A program made the position numbers and the translations under genes. A model generated the notes under the pieces. That model was not told the DNA's origin. It did not search any database and worked only from the letters and a program-made list of their open reading frames with translations. From Fontivita pretiosa (GTDB taxonomy: Bacteria; Planctomycetota; Phycisphaerae; Tepidisphaerales; Tepidisphaeraceae), in the NCBI RefSeq assembly GCF_050410795.1, contig NZ_CP191258.1, positions 4,340,001 through 4,404,000 of the forward strand: a stretch of 64,000 nucleotides of DNA. The letters are read 5' to 3'. Positions 35,166 to 45,236 of this stretch are shown here, in pieces; the first letter of the stretch is position 1; every line of letters starts with the position of its first letter.

Positions 35166-35300
35166 GGATCGGATGTGCGGCGATGACTCCACAGGGGCAG
35201 GCTGACGACATTGGCAGCATCTGAGACTCAGTCGCAAAAATCGCTTTGGACGCTGGAATTGACCGCCGCCAGTTCCTATATTCCCTTGTGCTACGAATCC

Positions 35301-35396
35301 ATGCTGTCGCGGAGCACGAAGGTCGATTACGCACTGTTGCTACCCGCGTTGCCAGACCGGAGCGGGGCAAGGGATGTAATTAACTTAAGTGATTGA
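35301..35396 (+). pseudogene. Possible truncated Rrf2-family regulator
   Basis: A 31-codon ORF just upstream of the SUF operon begins MLSRSTKVDYALLLPALPDR. This resembles the N-terminus of Rrf2-family regulators (IscR/SufR-like proteins typically start with MxxLS..xxYALxAL), and Rrf2 genes very often precede suf operons. Only the first 15 or so residues match; the winged-helix remainder and the Cys cluster are absent. It may be the leftover of a deleted regulator, or chance. The rest of 35166-35409 shows no gene. Confidence 0.35.
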
Positions 35397-35409
35397 TGGA
35401 GATACACTT

Positions 35410-35745
35410 ATGGCGATCAAGCTGACCGAAACCGCCGCCCGTGAGATCAAGCGGATCATCCAGGAGCAGAACCTCCCGGCCGAGCAGACCCGCCTGCGCG
35501 TCGGGGTCAAGGGTGGCGGGTGTAGCGGCTTCACCTACATGCTGGACCTGACCGAGGAGCCCAAGACCGACAACGACGAGGAGATGGATTGCCACGGCGT
35601 GAAAATCCTGGTGGACATGATGTCCGCCCTGTACCTGGACGGCACGGAGATTGATTTCAGGGACGAGGTCATGGGGCGAGGGTTCGTCTTCAAGAACCCC
35701 AACGCCACCAGCACCTGCGGCTGCGGATCCTCGTTTACCGCCTAA
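35410..35745 (+). CDS. A-type iron-sulfur carrier (SufA/IscA/ErpA family)
   Basis: A 111-residue protein from ATG 35410, preceded by GGAG at about 8 nt (the longer frame from 35389 starts inside the ribosome-binding region). HesB/IscA family features: KLTETAAREIKRIIQEQ, RVGVKGGGCSGFTYMLDL with the first Cys, and a C-terminal TCGCGSSF with the Cys-x-Cys pair that completes the cluster-binding triad. It carries Fe-S clusters from the SufBCD scaffold to target apoproteins. First gene of the SUF operon, 57 bp before sufB. Confidence 0.92.
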   Translation: MAIKLTETAAREIKRIIQEQNLPAEQTRLRVGVKGGGCSGFTYMLDLTEEPKTDNDEEMDCHGVKILVDMMSALYLDGTEIDFRDEVMGRGFVFKNPNATSTCGCGSSFTA

Positions 35746-35802
35746 GCCGGATCTGGCCAGCAAGGTCGCATGCCCCGGTCAACAGGAACGTGAAGGTGCG
35801 CA

Positions 35803-37278
<1,476 letters not shown>

Positions 37279-37307
37279 TTGGCGGCCGGTGAAACAGGGA
37301 CAGAACA

Positions 37308-38078
37308 ATGGCATTGCTTGAAATCAGAAACCTACATGCAGGCGTGAAGGATCGCGAGATCCTCAAGGGCGTGGATCTGACGGTCGAGGCCGGGGAAGTC
37401 CACGCGATCATGGGCAAGAACGGATCGGGCAAATCGACCCTGGCGCAGGTGCTGATGGGCCGCGAGACCTACGAGGTCACCGAAGGAACCGTCACCTACA
37501 AGGGAATGAACCTGCTGGAGCTTTCGCCGGAGGAGCGGGCACGCGAGGGCGTGTTCCTGGCGTTCCAGTATCCGGTGGAGATCCCCGGCGTCAGCACGAG
37601 CTACTTCCTCAAGGCCGCGGTCAACGCCGTCCGCAAGCACCGCGGGCTTCCGGAACTGGACGCCGCCCAGTTCATCAAGCTGGTGCAGGAGAAAATGCGG
37701 CTGTTGAAGATGGACCAGAGCTTCATGAACCGCGCGGTCAACGAAGGGTTCTCCGGCGGCGAGAAAAAGCGCAATGAAGTGTTCCAGATGGCGGTGATGG
37801 ATCCGACGCTGTGCCTGATGGATGAGACCGACAGCGGACTGGACATTGACGCGCTGAAGATCGTGGCCAACGGCGCAAACACATTGCGCCGACCCGACCG
37901 CGCCATCATCATCGTCACCCACTACCAGCGGCTGCTGAACTACATCGAGCCGGACCGCGTGCACGTGATGCTCGACGGGCGGATTGTCAAGAGCGGTGAC
38001 AAGAGCCTGGCGGTTGAGCTGGAAGCCCGGGGGTACGACTGGGTCGAACAGGAAGCCCGGCAGGCGGCACTGGTCTGA
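37308..38078 (+). CDS. sufC: Fe-S cluster assembly ATPase SufC
   Basis: A 256-residue ABC-type ATPase. Walker A GKNGSGKST, ABC signature FSGGEKKR, Walker B LCLMDETDSGLD followed by the SufC-typical IDALKIVANG, and the switch His in IIIVTHYQRLLNYI. SufC is cytoplasmic and drives conformational change of SufB/SufD during cluster assembly; it is not a transporter subunit. It is flanked by sufB (29 bp) and sufD (39 bp). Confidence 0.97.
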   Translation: MALLEIRNLHAGVKDREILKGVDLTVEAGEVHAIMGKNGSGKSTLAQVLMGRETYEVTEGTVTYKGMNLLELSPEERAREGVFLAFQYPVEIPGVSTSYFLKAAVNAVRKHRGLPELDAAQFIKLVQEKMRLLKMDQSFMNRAVNEGFSGGEKKRNEVFQMAVMDPTLCLMDETDSGLDIDALKIVANGANTLRRPDRAIIIVTHYQRLLNYIEPDRVHVMLDGRIVKSGDKSLAVELEARGYDWVEQEARQAALV

Positions 38079-38117
38079 GCGTACGGGCAGGACATCGCAA
38101 ACGCGACAGAGAACGCA

Positions 38118-39488
38118 ATGCTGACTCAAGAACATTACGTCTCCACCTTCTCGCGCGTCGCCAGGGATGTGGGCACCGGCGGCGACGGCAAGGCGCTGCC
38201 CGCGTGGTTTGAGCAGCTTCGGCAGCGGGGGATCGACCGCTTCAGCGAGGTCGGCTTCCCTTCGACCCGGCTGGAGGACTGGCGCCACACCAATGTGGCC
38301 CCGATCGCCAGGATCCCCTTCAAGCCCGCGCCGCCCAACGAGCAGGCCTCGATCGCCCTGATCTATCCGTACAGTTTCGGGCATGATGCGGTTTGCCAGG
38401 TGGTCTTCGTCAATGGCGTCTACTCGCCGGGCCTGTCCAGTCTGCGCGCGCTGCCGAAAGGGCTGCGGGTGGCGAGCCTGGCTTCACTGCTGCAAACAGG
38501 CAGCAGGCGACTGGAATCGCATCTGGGGCGATATGCCGACATCCAGGCCAACCCGTTCGTGGCGCTGAACACCGGCTTCATCCGCGATGGCGCCGTGGTC
38601 TATCTGGAGAACAACACGACGATCGACCGCCCGATTCACCTGCTGTTTCTGACCACGCCCGGCGGCGAGCCGATCGTCACGCATCCCCGCGTGCTCGTTG
38701 TTGTCGGACAGAACGTCGATGCCAAAATCGTCGAGACCTATGTCGGCGTGGGCACGGGCGTCTATTTCACCAACGCGGTCAGCGAGGTTGTGCTTGGCGA
38801 GCACAGCCGCCTCGATCACTGCCGGCTTCAGCACGAGACGCTGGAGGCGTTCCACGTCTCCACCACTCAGGTGCAGGTCGGACGCTCCAGCACGTTTATC
38901 ACGCAGTCGGCGACGCTGGGCGCGCAGCTCACCCGCAACGATGTGAACATCGTGCTGAGTGGCGAGGCCGCCGAGGCCACCATGAATGGCCTGGTCATCC
39001 TCAATGGCACGCAGCATTGCGACAACCACACGCTGCTGGACCATGCCAGCCCGAACTGCCCCAGCCATGAGCTGTACAAGCACGTTCTGGACGGCAGCTC
39101 GACCGGGGTGTTCCGCGGCAAGATCCTGGTGCGTCCGGGGGCGCAGAAGACCGACTCCAAGCAGACCAGCCGCTCGCTGCTGCTCAGCGACGACGCGGAG
39201 ATGAACAGCCAGCCGGCACTGGAAATCTATGCCGACGACGTGAAGTGTACCCACGGCTCGACCACCGGCCCGGTGGACGAAGAGATGCTGTTCTACATTC
39301 GCAGCCGGGGCGTGGCCCAGGAGGCCGCCCGACACCTGCTCACCTACGCATTTGCGGCGGACATCACCCGCCGGATTGCCGTCGAGCCGGTCAGGCGGTA
39401 TGTGGAGAACTACATGGCCGCGCAGCATGGGCTGCCGCAGGACCTGCGGATCACCGATTTGGGACGTCACGATGAAGAACACCGCTGA
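38118..39488 (+). CDS. sufD: Fe-S cluster assembly protein SufD
   Basis: A 456-residue SufD. Its N-terminal region has PSTRLEDWRHTNVAPIARIP, as expected for SufD, and its C-terminal beta-helix core is shared with SufB (LDHCRLQHETLEAFHVSTTQ, DDVKCTHGSTTGPVDEEMLF, YIRSRGVAQEAARHLLTYAF). SufD pairs with SufB on the SufC dimer and is needed for iron acquisition. Its last 17 bp overlap the start of the sufSE fusion gene, suggesting translational coupling. Confidence 0.96.
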   Translation: MLTQEHYVSTFSRVARDVGTGGDGKALPAWFEQLRQRGIDRFSEVGFPSTRLEDWRHTNVAPIARIPFKPAPPNEQASIALIYPYSFGHDAVCQVVFVNGVYSPGLSSLRALPKGLRVASLASLLQTGSRRLESHLGRYADIQANPFVALNTGFIRDGAVVYLENNTTIDRPIHLLFLTTPGGEPIVTHPRVLVVVGQNVDAKIVETYVGVGTGVYFTNAVSEVVLGEHSRLDHCRLQHETLEAFHVSTTQVQVGRSSTFITQSATLGAQLTRNDVNIVLSGEAAEATMNGLVILNGTQHCDNHTLLDHASPNCPSHELYKHVLDGSSTGVFRGKILVRPGAQKTDSKQTSRSLLLSDDAEMNSQPALEIYADDVKCTHGSTTGPVDEEMLFYIRSRGVAQEAARHLLTYAFAADITRRIAVEPVRRYVENYMAAQHGLPQDLRITDLGRHDEEHR

Positions 39489-41292
39489 GCTGGCTCAGAC
39501 CGCCGGACCGGACGCTCGCTTCCGGGCCGCTTCCGACAGACCCGGGCTTGAGGCTGCGGCCGGGTGGCGGTTTGATGTGCATGCGGTGCGGAAAGACTTC
39601 CCTATTCTTCAGACGCTGATGAACGGTCGGCCCCTGGTCTATCTGGACAACGGGGCCACCACCCAGAAGCCGCGACAGGTCATCGATCGCCTGGTCCGCT
39701 ACTACGAAACTGAAAACGCCAACATTCACCGCGGCGTCTACGCCCTCTCGCAGCGCGCCACCGAGGCCTACGAGCAGGCCCGGCAGAAGCTGGCCCGCTT
39801 CATCAACGCCCCGGACCCCAGAGAAGTCATCTTCGTTCGCGGCGTGACCGAAGCCATCAACCTGGTGGCTGCAAGCTGGGGCAGAAAGTTCATCAACGCC
39901 GGCGACGAGATCGTCGTGTCGGCGATGGAGCATCACTCCAATATCGTTCCCTGGCAGTTCGTCTGCGAGGCGCGCGGCGCCAAGCTGCGGGTCATACCCA
40001 TCACCGATGCCGGCGAGCTGATCTTCGAGGAATACGCCTCGATCCTTCGATCCGGGCGGGTGAAGCTGGTCGCCATCACGCACCTGTCTAACGCGCTGGG
40101 GACGATCAATGACGTCAAGCGTGTGACGAAGATGGCCCACGAGGCGGGGGCCAGGGTTCTGATCGACGGCGCACAGTGGGTGGCGCATTTCCCAACCGAC
40201 GTTCAGGACATCGGCTGCGACTTTTACGCTTTCAGCGGGCACAAGCTCTACGGCCCGACGGGAATCGGCGTACTGTGGGGCCGCCGGGAGCTTCTGGAGG
40301 CGATGCCGCCGTTTCACGGCGGGGGGGACATGATCGAGACGGTTACCTGGGAGAAGACCACCTACGCGCCTCTGCCGAACAAGTTCGAGGCCGGCACGCC
40401 GGACATCGCCGGCGCGATCGGGCTGGGAGCGGCGATCGATTACCTCAACTCGATCGGTTTTGAGTCGCTTGCGCCCTATGAGCATGAGCTTCTGGAATAC
40501 GCCACGCGACGCCTGACTGAGCTGCCCGGGCTGCGGATCATCGGCACGGCGGCGAACAAGGGGGGCGTGATCTCGTTTGTCATTGATGACCCGCCCATTG
40601 CGTCGCTGGACGTGGGAATGAAGCTGGATGCAGAGGGCATTGCCGTGCGAACCGGGCATCACTGCGGCATGCCGCTGATGCAGCGGATGGGTGTTCCGGG
40701 GACGATCCGGGCCTCGCTGGCGATGTACAACACGCATCAGGAGATCGATGCCCTGGTCACGGCGCTGCGGAAGATCATCGACGCGGCGCGGCGGCAGGCC
40801 GCCACCGAAGCAAAGCTGCCGGCCGCCACGGAGATCGTTTTCCCGCCGGCCAGCGGTCCATCTCCGCAGGCCGTCGCCGACGAGATCGCGCAGGTTTTTG
40901 AGCTTCTGCCCGACCGCAACGCCAAGACCGAGCAGGTGCTGGATTACGGCAAGCAGTTGCCGCACTACTTCGACATTCTCAAGAACCTGACGCAGCGGAT
41001 CCCGGGTTGCATGTCGCAGGTGTACATGATCTCGCGGCGGGTTCCGGGCACCACCGACCGCTTCGAGTTCGTCGCCGACGCCGACGCCGACATCGTCCGC
41101 GGGGAAATCGCCATTCTTCAGAAGATCTATTCCGGGCAGCGCGCCCGCGATGTGGTCGATTTCGACATCGAGAGTTTCTTCAATCGCATCGGTCTGGAGC
41201 ACTTTCTGACGGCGCAGCGCCGCACCGGACTGGCCAGCATGGTCCGCCGGATCCGCGCCGACGCGGCGGCGATTGCCGAAGGCAAGTCATGA
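39472..41292 (+). CDS. Cysteine desulfurase SufS fused to sulfur acceptor SufE
   Basis: A 606-residue fusion from ATG 39472. Residues of about 35-440 are a SufS-type class V aminotransferase-fold desulfurase: VYLDNGATTQKPRQVIDRL, PLP-binding Lys in FYAFSGHKLYGPTGIGVLW, and the persulfide Cys in VRTGHHCGMPLM. Residues of about 460-606 are a SufE domain (ELLPDRNAKTEQVLDYGKQL, acceptor Cys in RIPGCMSQVYMI). SufS takes sulfur from cysteine and hands it to SufE, which passes it to SufB; the fusion places donor and acceptor in one chain. Both catalytic Cys residues are present. ATGA overlap with the next gene. Confidence 0.95.
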   Translation: MKNTAELAQTAGPDARFRAASDRPGLEAAAGWRFDVHAVRKDFPILQTLMNGRPLVYLDNGATTQKPRQVIDRLVRYYETENANIHRGVYALSQRATEAYEQARQKLARFINAPDPREVIFVRGVTEAINLVAASWGRKFINAGDEIVVSAMEHHSNIVPWQFVCEARGAKLRVIPITDAGELIFEEYASILRSGRVKLVAITHLSNALGTINDVKRVTKMAHEAGARVLIDGAQWVAHFPTDVQDIGCDFYAFSGHKLYGPTGIGVLWGRRELLEAMPPFHGGGDMIETVTWEKTTYAPLPNKFEAGTPDIAGAIGLGAAIDYLNSIGFESLAPYEHELLEYATRRLTELPGLRIIGTAANKGGVISFVIDDPPIASLDVGMKLDAEGIAVRTGHHCGMPLMQRMGVPGTIRASLAMYNTHQEIDALVTALRKIIDAARRQAATEAKLPAATEIVFPPASGPSPQAVADEIAQVFELLPDRNAKTEQVLDYGKQLPHYFDILKNLTQRIPGCMSQVYMISRRVPGTTDRFEFVADADADIVRGEIAILQKIYSGQRARDVVDFDIESFFNRIGLEHFLTAQRRTGLASMVRRIRADAAAIAEGKS

Positions 41293-41777
41293 GCGAGCAG
41301 AGCGATCAGAAACCGCCGCAGCCGATCGTGAGCCTGCCTGTGCTGCCGAGCTCGGACAAGCTCGAGCAGCTCCGCAGGGAGCTGGCCTCCAGCCCGCCGA
41401 CGCAGCAGAAGAAGCTGAACGAGACCACTCTGGTCGATCGCGTCGTCGATCAGACCAAGACCCCGAAACAGAAGGCCATCGAAGAGAAGGTCATCGAGAA
41501 GCTCAAGAGCATCTACGATCCGGAAATCCCGGTGAACATTTACGAGCTGGGATTGATTTACGACATCGATGTCGATCCGGAGACGTCGGCGGTCTATGTG
41601 AAGATGACGCTCACCGCGCCCGGCTGTCCCGTCGCGGGCTCGCTGCCCGCAGAGGTGCAGCGCAGGATCGAATCGATTCCCGAAGTCTCGCAGGCGGTTG
41701 TCGAGCTGGTGTGGGATCCGCCCTGGACCAAGGACCGCATGTCGCAGGCCGCTCTGCTGGAGCTGGGTTTGCTCTGA
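41289..41777 (+). CDS. SufT-like metal-sulfur cluster assembly factor (DUF59)
   Basis: A 162-residue protein whose ATG at 41289 overlaps the sufSE stop (ATGA). The C-terminal 100 residues are a MIP18/DUF59 domain: YDPEIPVNIYELGLIYDIDV, then MTLTAPGCPVAGSLPAEVQR with the conserved Cys, and VELVWDPPWTKDRMS. An N-terminal polar extension of about 60 residues precedes it. DUF59 proteins at the end of suf operons (SufT) help Fe-S maturation. Last gene of the operon; the 106-bp gap to the convergent cyclophilin gene has a short CGCGG-GATT-CCGCG stem without a T-tract. Confidence 0.9.
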   Translation: MSEQSDQKPPQPIVSLPVLPSSDKLEQLRRELASSPPTQQKKLNETTLVDRVVDQTKTPKQKAIEEKVIEKLKSIYDPEIPVNIYELGLIYDIDVDPETSAVYVKMTLTAPGCPVAGSLPAEVQRRIESIPEVSQAVVELVWDPPWTKDRMSQAALLELGLL

Positions 41778-41883
41778 TTTTGAGGGATTAACGCCCCGGG
41801 TTCGCAGGGCCGCGTGTCACGGCGCGGGATTCCGCGGCGCGAGCGGAGCCTTCCGGCGCCGATGACGGCCGCGCCCAATTCCG

Positions 41884-42864
41884 TCAGCCCATTCGGGAGA
41901 TGCGCATCTGGATAGCCGCGCGGCGGATCGCGACGGGCTGGCCGTTCTGCACCGGCGCCTGGAAGAAGCTGCCGCTCACGGGCGTGGTCGGAAGCTGGTC
42001 GATCGCGTCCAGCGTCGAGAGGCCCGAGACGACCTGCCCGAAGACCGCGTAGCCGAACGGACTCCATCCGGGAATGCCGTTGTTCGGGTTCAACTCCGGA
42101 TTGTCGGTGACATTGAGGAAAAACGAGCTGGTAGCGGTGGCGGTGCCCTGATCGTCGGAGGCGCGGGCCATCGCAATCGACCCGCGGATGTTGGGCAGTC
42201 CGGCTTCCAGCGGGATCGGCGGCAGGGTGTCGATGGCGCTATTGGCCAGGTCCAGGCTGGTAAACGCCCCGCCCTGAAGCACCGAGATCATCGAGTTCTG
42301 CTCGACACGGCTGTTGCGGTGAATGATGGTTCCGTCGTAGCGACCCGTGTTGATGTAGCGGATGAAGTTGATGACCGTCTGCGGGGCCGCGTCCTTGCGC
42401 AGGCGAATTGCGATCGCGCCCATGGTGGTAGAGATTCTGGCCAGGGGCGTGTCGCTCTTGTCGTTGACCGCCAGGAAGTTGAAATCCCCGCCCGCTACCC
42501 CGTTGCCGCTGGGAAATCTGCCTTTGAACTCACCGTCGAGGTTGTGTCCGTCGGTGGCCTTGATTCGCGAGGCGATCAGTCGCACGCGATAGCTGGTGCC
42601 GGCTGGGATCGAGCCGCGGACGGTGATGCGGTTGCCGGACAGTCGCACGGAGGCCGGCACACGGGCGTCGTCGGCGGTTCCGAGTTTGCGGTCCGGGCCG
42701 TGCAGATACATGTAGACCGAGGTCTTGCTGACCGTGGACGGATCCACCGCGGCGTTAAGGGTGATGGTGGCTTCGCCGCGATTGTCGGCGATGACCCCCG
42801 CCACCGCAGGCAGGTGCATCAGGGTGCGGCATTCCAGCGTTTCAAAGAACTTCGACAAGGGCAC
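41884..42864 (-). CDS. Cyclophilin-type peptidyl-prolyl isomerase with N-terminal Ig-like region
   Basis: A 326-residue protein. It begins with FFETLECRTLM, close to the planctomycete LEPR-XLL export-associated motif. Residues of about 20-120 form an Ig-like (SbsA/Big_5-type) region (STVSKTSVYMYLHGPDRKLG, ITVRGSIPAGTSYRVRLI). The rest is a cyclophilin domain: ARISTTMGAIAIRLRKDAAP, INFIRYINTGRYDGTIIHRN, FGYAVFGQVVSGLSTLD. The FHR active-site motif appears as IHR, keeping the catalytic Arg, and a longer loop precedes the QGG. It folds or binds proteins outside the cytoplasm, probably. It is paralogous to the next gene upstream (12 bp gap). Confidence 0.87.
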   Translation of the reverse strand: MPLSKFFETLECRTLMHLPAVAGVIADNRGEATITLNAAVDPSTVSKTSVYMYLHGPDRKLGTADDARVPASVRLSGNRITVRGSIPAGTSYRVRLIASRIKATDGHNLDGEFKGRFPSGNGVAGGDFNFLAVNDKSDTPLARISTTMGAIAIRLRKDAAPQTVINFIRYINTGRYDGTIIHRNSRVEQNSMISVLQGGAFTSLDLANSAIDTLPPIPLEAGLPNIRGSIAMARASDDQGTATATSSFFLNVTDNPELNPNNGIPGWSPFGYAVFGQVVSGLSTLDAIDQLPTTPVSGSFFQAPVQNGQPVAIRRAAIQMRISRMG

Positions 42865-42876
42865 AGGCTGATCCTC

Positions 42877-43959
42877 CTACGCCAGTGGGACAACCTTCAT
42901 CCTCAGTGAGATTCGGCGAACGACGATCAGGTCGCGCAGCGGGTTGAGTCCGGCCTGCGCCTGGGTCGCGTCGTTAACCGGTACTGAATTGGTCAACGTG
43001 CCCGGGAACGACAGCGGCGGGTTGAGATTGGCGAAATTGATCCTGGGCTTGGCGGCGATGGCATCCAGCACGGCCAGCCCCGCGGCGCCGACCACTTCGC
43101 CGAATGCGGTGAAAGGCCCGGATCCGGTGCTCGTATCGTCCAGGAACGTGTTGTTGCCGAGGTTGAAGAAGAACTCGTTGGTGCCCGAGTTGGGGGATCC
43201 GGTCAGTGCCAGAGACAGCCGGCCACGCGTGTTGCTCACGCCCGGTTCGCCCTGCACGGGTGAGAATGCTTCGACGTCTTCCAGCTCGTTGCGGCTGTCG
43301 ATTTTGATCCCGCCGCCCTGAATGACGAAGCCGGTTTCAGCGCGGGTGAAGATCATGTTGTCATACAGCCCGGCGTTGACATAGCGGAGGAAGTTGGCCA
43401 CGTTCTTGGGCGTCAGATCGGTGAACAGCGAGACATTGAACGCCCCGGCGCTGGTGGACCAGCGTGCCAGGGGTCGGCCGGTGCGGACGAACTTTGTGCG
43501 GACATCGAAGATGCCGCCGGGAACGCCGTTGCCGCTGGGGAATCGGCCGGTGAACTCGCCGTCAAGAAAATCCCCGTCGGATGCCTTGATGGTCGAAGAG
43601 ATCAACCGCACGCGGTACTGCTCAGTGGGCCGAACGGTGCCGCGAATGGTGATGCGCTGATTGGAATAGCGAACCGACGCAACCACGCGGGTATCATCAG
43701 CGGTACCGAGCGCGCCGTCGGCGCCGGCGGTGTACATGTAGACCGATTTCTTGTGGACGGTCGTCGGATCCAGCGGCGCGCTGACGGCGATGGTCACCTC
43801 GCCACGATGATCGGCGAACATGCCGGTCACGTTGGCGTGCAGGTGTCGGCGCTGCTCCAGCGGCTCGACGAACCCGGCGGGCGAGGCAGACGCGACCGAG
43901 CGGGCGCGGCCAATGACCTTCAGCGAGCGAATCACACGATCCAGCAGCGGAATGCGCAC
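42877..43959 (-). CDS. Cyclophilin-type peptidyl-prolyl isomerase with N-terminal Ig-like region (paralogue)
   Basis: A 360-residue paralogue of 41884-42864. The GTG at 43959 is preferred as start because GGAGG lies 7 nt upstream; the longer frame to 44073 runs into the divergent promoter region. It carries VEPLEQRRHLHANV (LEPR-like motif), an Ig-like region (TTVHKKSVYMYTAGADGALG) and a cyclophilin core (ARWSTSAGAFNVSLFTDLTP, FLRYVNAGLYDNMIFTRAET, VIQGGG). The His of FHR is replaced (FTR) but the Arg is kept. It ends LRMKVVPLA. Both genes look like one duplication and share an operon. Confidence 0.86.
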   Translation of the reverse strand: MRIPLLDRVIRSLKVIGRARSVASASPAGFVEPLEQRRHLHANVTGMFADHRGEVTIAVSAPLDPTTVHKKSVYMYTAGADGALGTADDTRVVASVRYSNQRITIRGTVRPTEQYRVRLISSTIKASDGDFLDGEFTGRFPSGNGVPGGIFDVRTKFVRTGRPLARWSTSAGAFNVSLFTDLTPKNVANFLRYVNAGLYDNMIFTRAETGFVIQGGGIKIDSRNELEDVEAFSPVQGEPGVSNTRGRLSLALTGSPNSGTNEFFFNLGNNTFLDDTSTGSGPFTAFGEVVGAAGLAVLDAIAAKPRINFANLNPPLSFPGTLTNSVPVNDATQAQAGLNPLRDLIVVRRISLRMKVVPLA

Positions 43960-44136
43960 GGCGGTTCCTCCAAGGGTCCAATGGCTCAAACAGAATAACC
44001 GGGCGTTTCGTGATGATGCCCGTTCCGGTTTTTCAGTATCGGGATGAATAGCGGCACGGCGGCAAAGTGTCAAAAGTCGGCTCGCAGCGGCTCTCCCGAA
44101 CTCCCGGCGTGCCTTAGAGACGACAAGGAGACCTAC

Positions 44137-45162
44137 ATGCTTTCATTGGCGCTGGTCGGCGGGGCTCACATCCACACGCCCGGGTTCCTGAAGATCCTCC
44201 AAAAGCGCGCAAGCGTGAAGTTGGCGGCGGTCTGGGACCACGACGCGGCCCGGGCGCAACGCCGCGCCGCGGAGGCGGGCGGGGCGCAGGTGGTGGATGA
44301 TGTCGCTGAGATCTGGCGCGATCCGCAGATTCGGGCTGTGATCATCTGCTCGGAAACCAATCGTCATGAGTCGCTCGTCTGCGCCGCCGCTCAGGCGGGC
44401 AAGCACCTGTTCGTCGAAAAGCCACTGGGCATCGGCGCCGCCGACGCGCATCGCATGGCCAATGCGATCGAACGCGCCGGTGCGATCTTCCAGACGGGCT
44501 ACGTATCGCGCGGATGGCCGCCAATCCTGTGGCTGCGACAGCACGTGCAGCAGGGGACTTTCGGCAAGATCACCCGCGCCCGCGCCAGCATTTGTCACTC
44601 CGGCGCGCTGGGCGGATGGTTCGACTCCGAGTGGCGCTGGATGGCCGATCTGGAGCAGGCGGGCGTGGGCGCGTTCGGCGATCTGGGAACTCATGGCCTG
44701 GACATCCTGATCTGGCTGCTGGGGGAAGTCGAGTCGGTGACGGCGGCACTGGATCCCGGGACGGGGCGATATCCGAATTGCGATGAAACCGGCGAGGCGT
44801 TGCTGCGTTTCAAGAATGGGACCATCGCGACCCTTGCCGCCGCCTGGGATGACCTGGCCAATCCGGTGCAGTACCTGATCAGCGGCACGGAGGCACATGC
44901 GGCGATCATCCAGGATGAGCTCTACGTCGTGAGCCACAAGCTCGGACTGGACGGCAAGACGCCGATCAAGGCTGCGGATTGTCCCAAAGGTTGGCCGCAC
45001 CCGCTGGACTTGTTCCTTGATGCGGTGGAGGGTGGGGCCGGTCAGACGCCGCCCGGGTCGTCGGCACTGCTCGTGGGGGCGCAAGAGGCGGCGTACCGCA
45101 GCGCGGTGATGGAGAAGATTTATCTTTCGGCGCGATCGCGGGCGTGGGTTGCGGGACTGTGA
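44137..45162 (+). CDS. Gfo/Idh/MocA family oxidoreductase
   Basis: A 341-residue protein from ATG 44137, which has AAGGAG 6 nt upstream. The N-terminal Rossmann fold is LSLALVGGAHIHTPGF, with a modified glycine motif (GGAHIH), and the family's VEKPLGI motif lies near residue 95. The C-terminal alpha/beta domain has GDLGTHGLDILIWLLGEVES. These NAD(P)-dependent enzymes oxidise or reduce sugars, inositols and related compounds; the substrate is not predictable. Divergent from the cyclophilin pair. Its 5' region contains a hairpin (43997-44030) followed by TTT that might be a weak attenuator. Confidence 0.87.
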   Translation: MLSLALVGGAHIHTPGFLKILQKRASVKLAAVWDHDAARAQRRAAEAGGAQVVDDVAEIWRDPQIRAVIICSETNRHESLVCAAAQAGKHLFVEKPLGIGAADAHRMANAIERAGAIFQTGYVSRGWPPILWLRQHVQQGTFGKITRARASICHSGALGGWFDSEWRWMADLEQAGVGAFGDLGTHGLDILIWLLGEVESVTAALDPGTGRYPNCDETGEALLRFKNGTIATLAAAWDDLANPVQYLISGTEAHAAIIQDELYVVSHKLGLDGKTPIKAADCPKGWPHPLDLFLDAVEGGAGQTPPGSSALLVGAQEAAYRSAVMEKIYLSARSRAWVAGL

Positions 45163-45236
45163 GACGCTACACTGGATGCACCCGGCCAGGCGGGGACCGA
45201 CGCAGCAGAGCAAAGGAGGGCTTCTGAGGAGCGGCC

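Noticed and set aside
39451..41202. A 583-codon minus-strand frame opposite sufS-sufE
   Set aside because: The plus strand encodes an unmistakable SufS-SufE with all catalytic residues; the antisense protein has no recognisable features.
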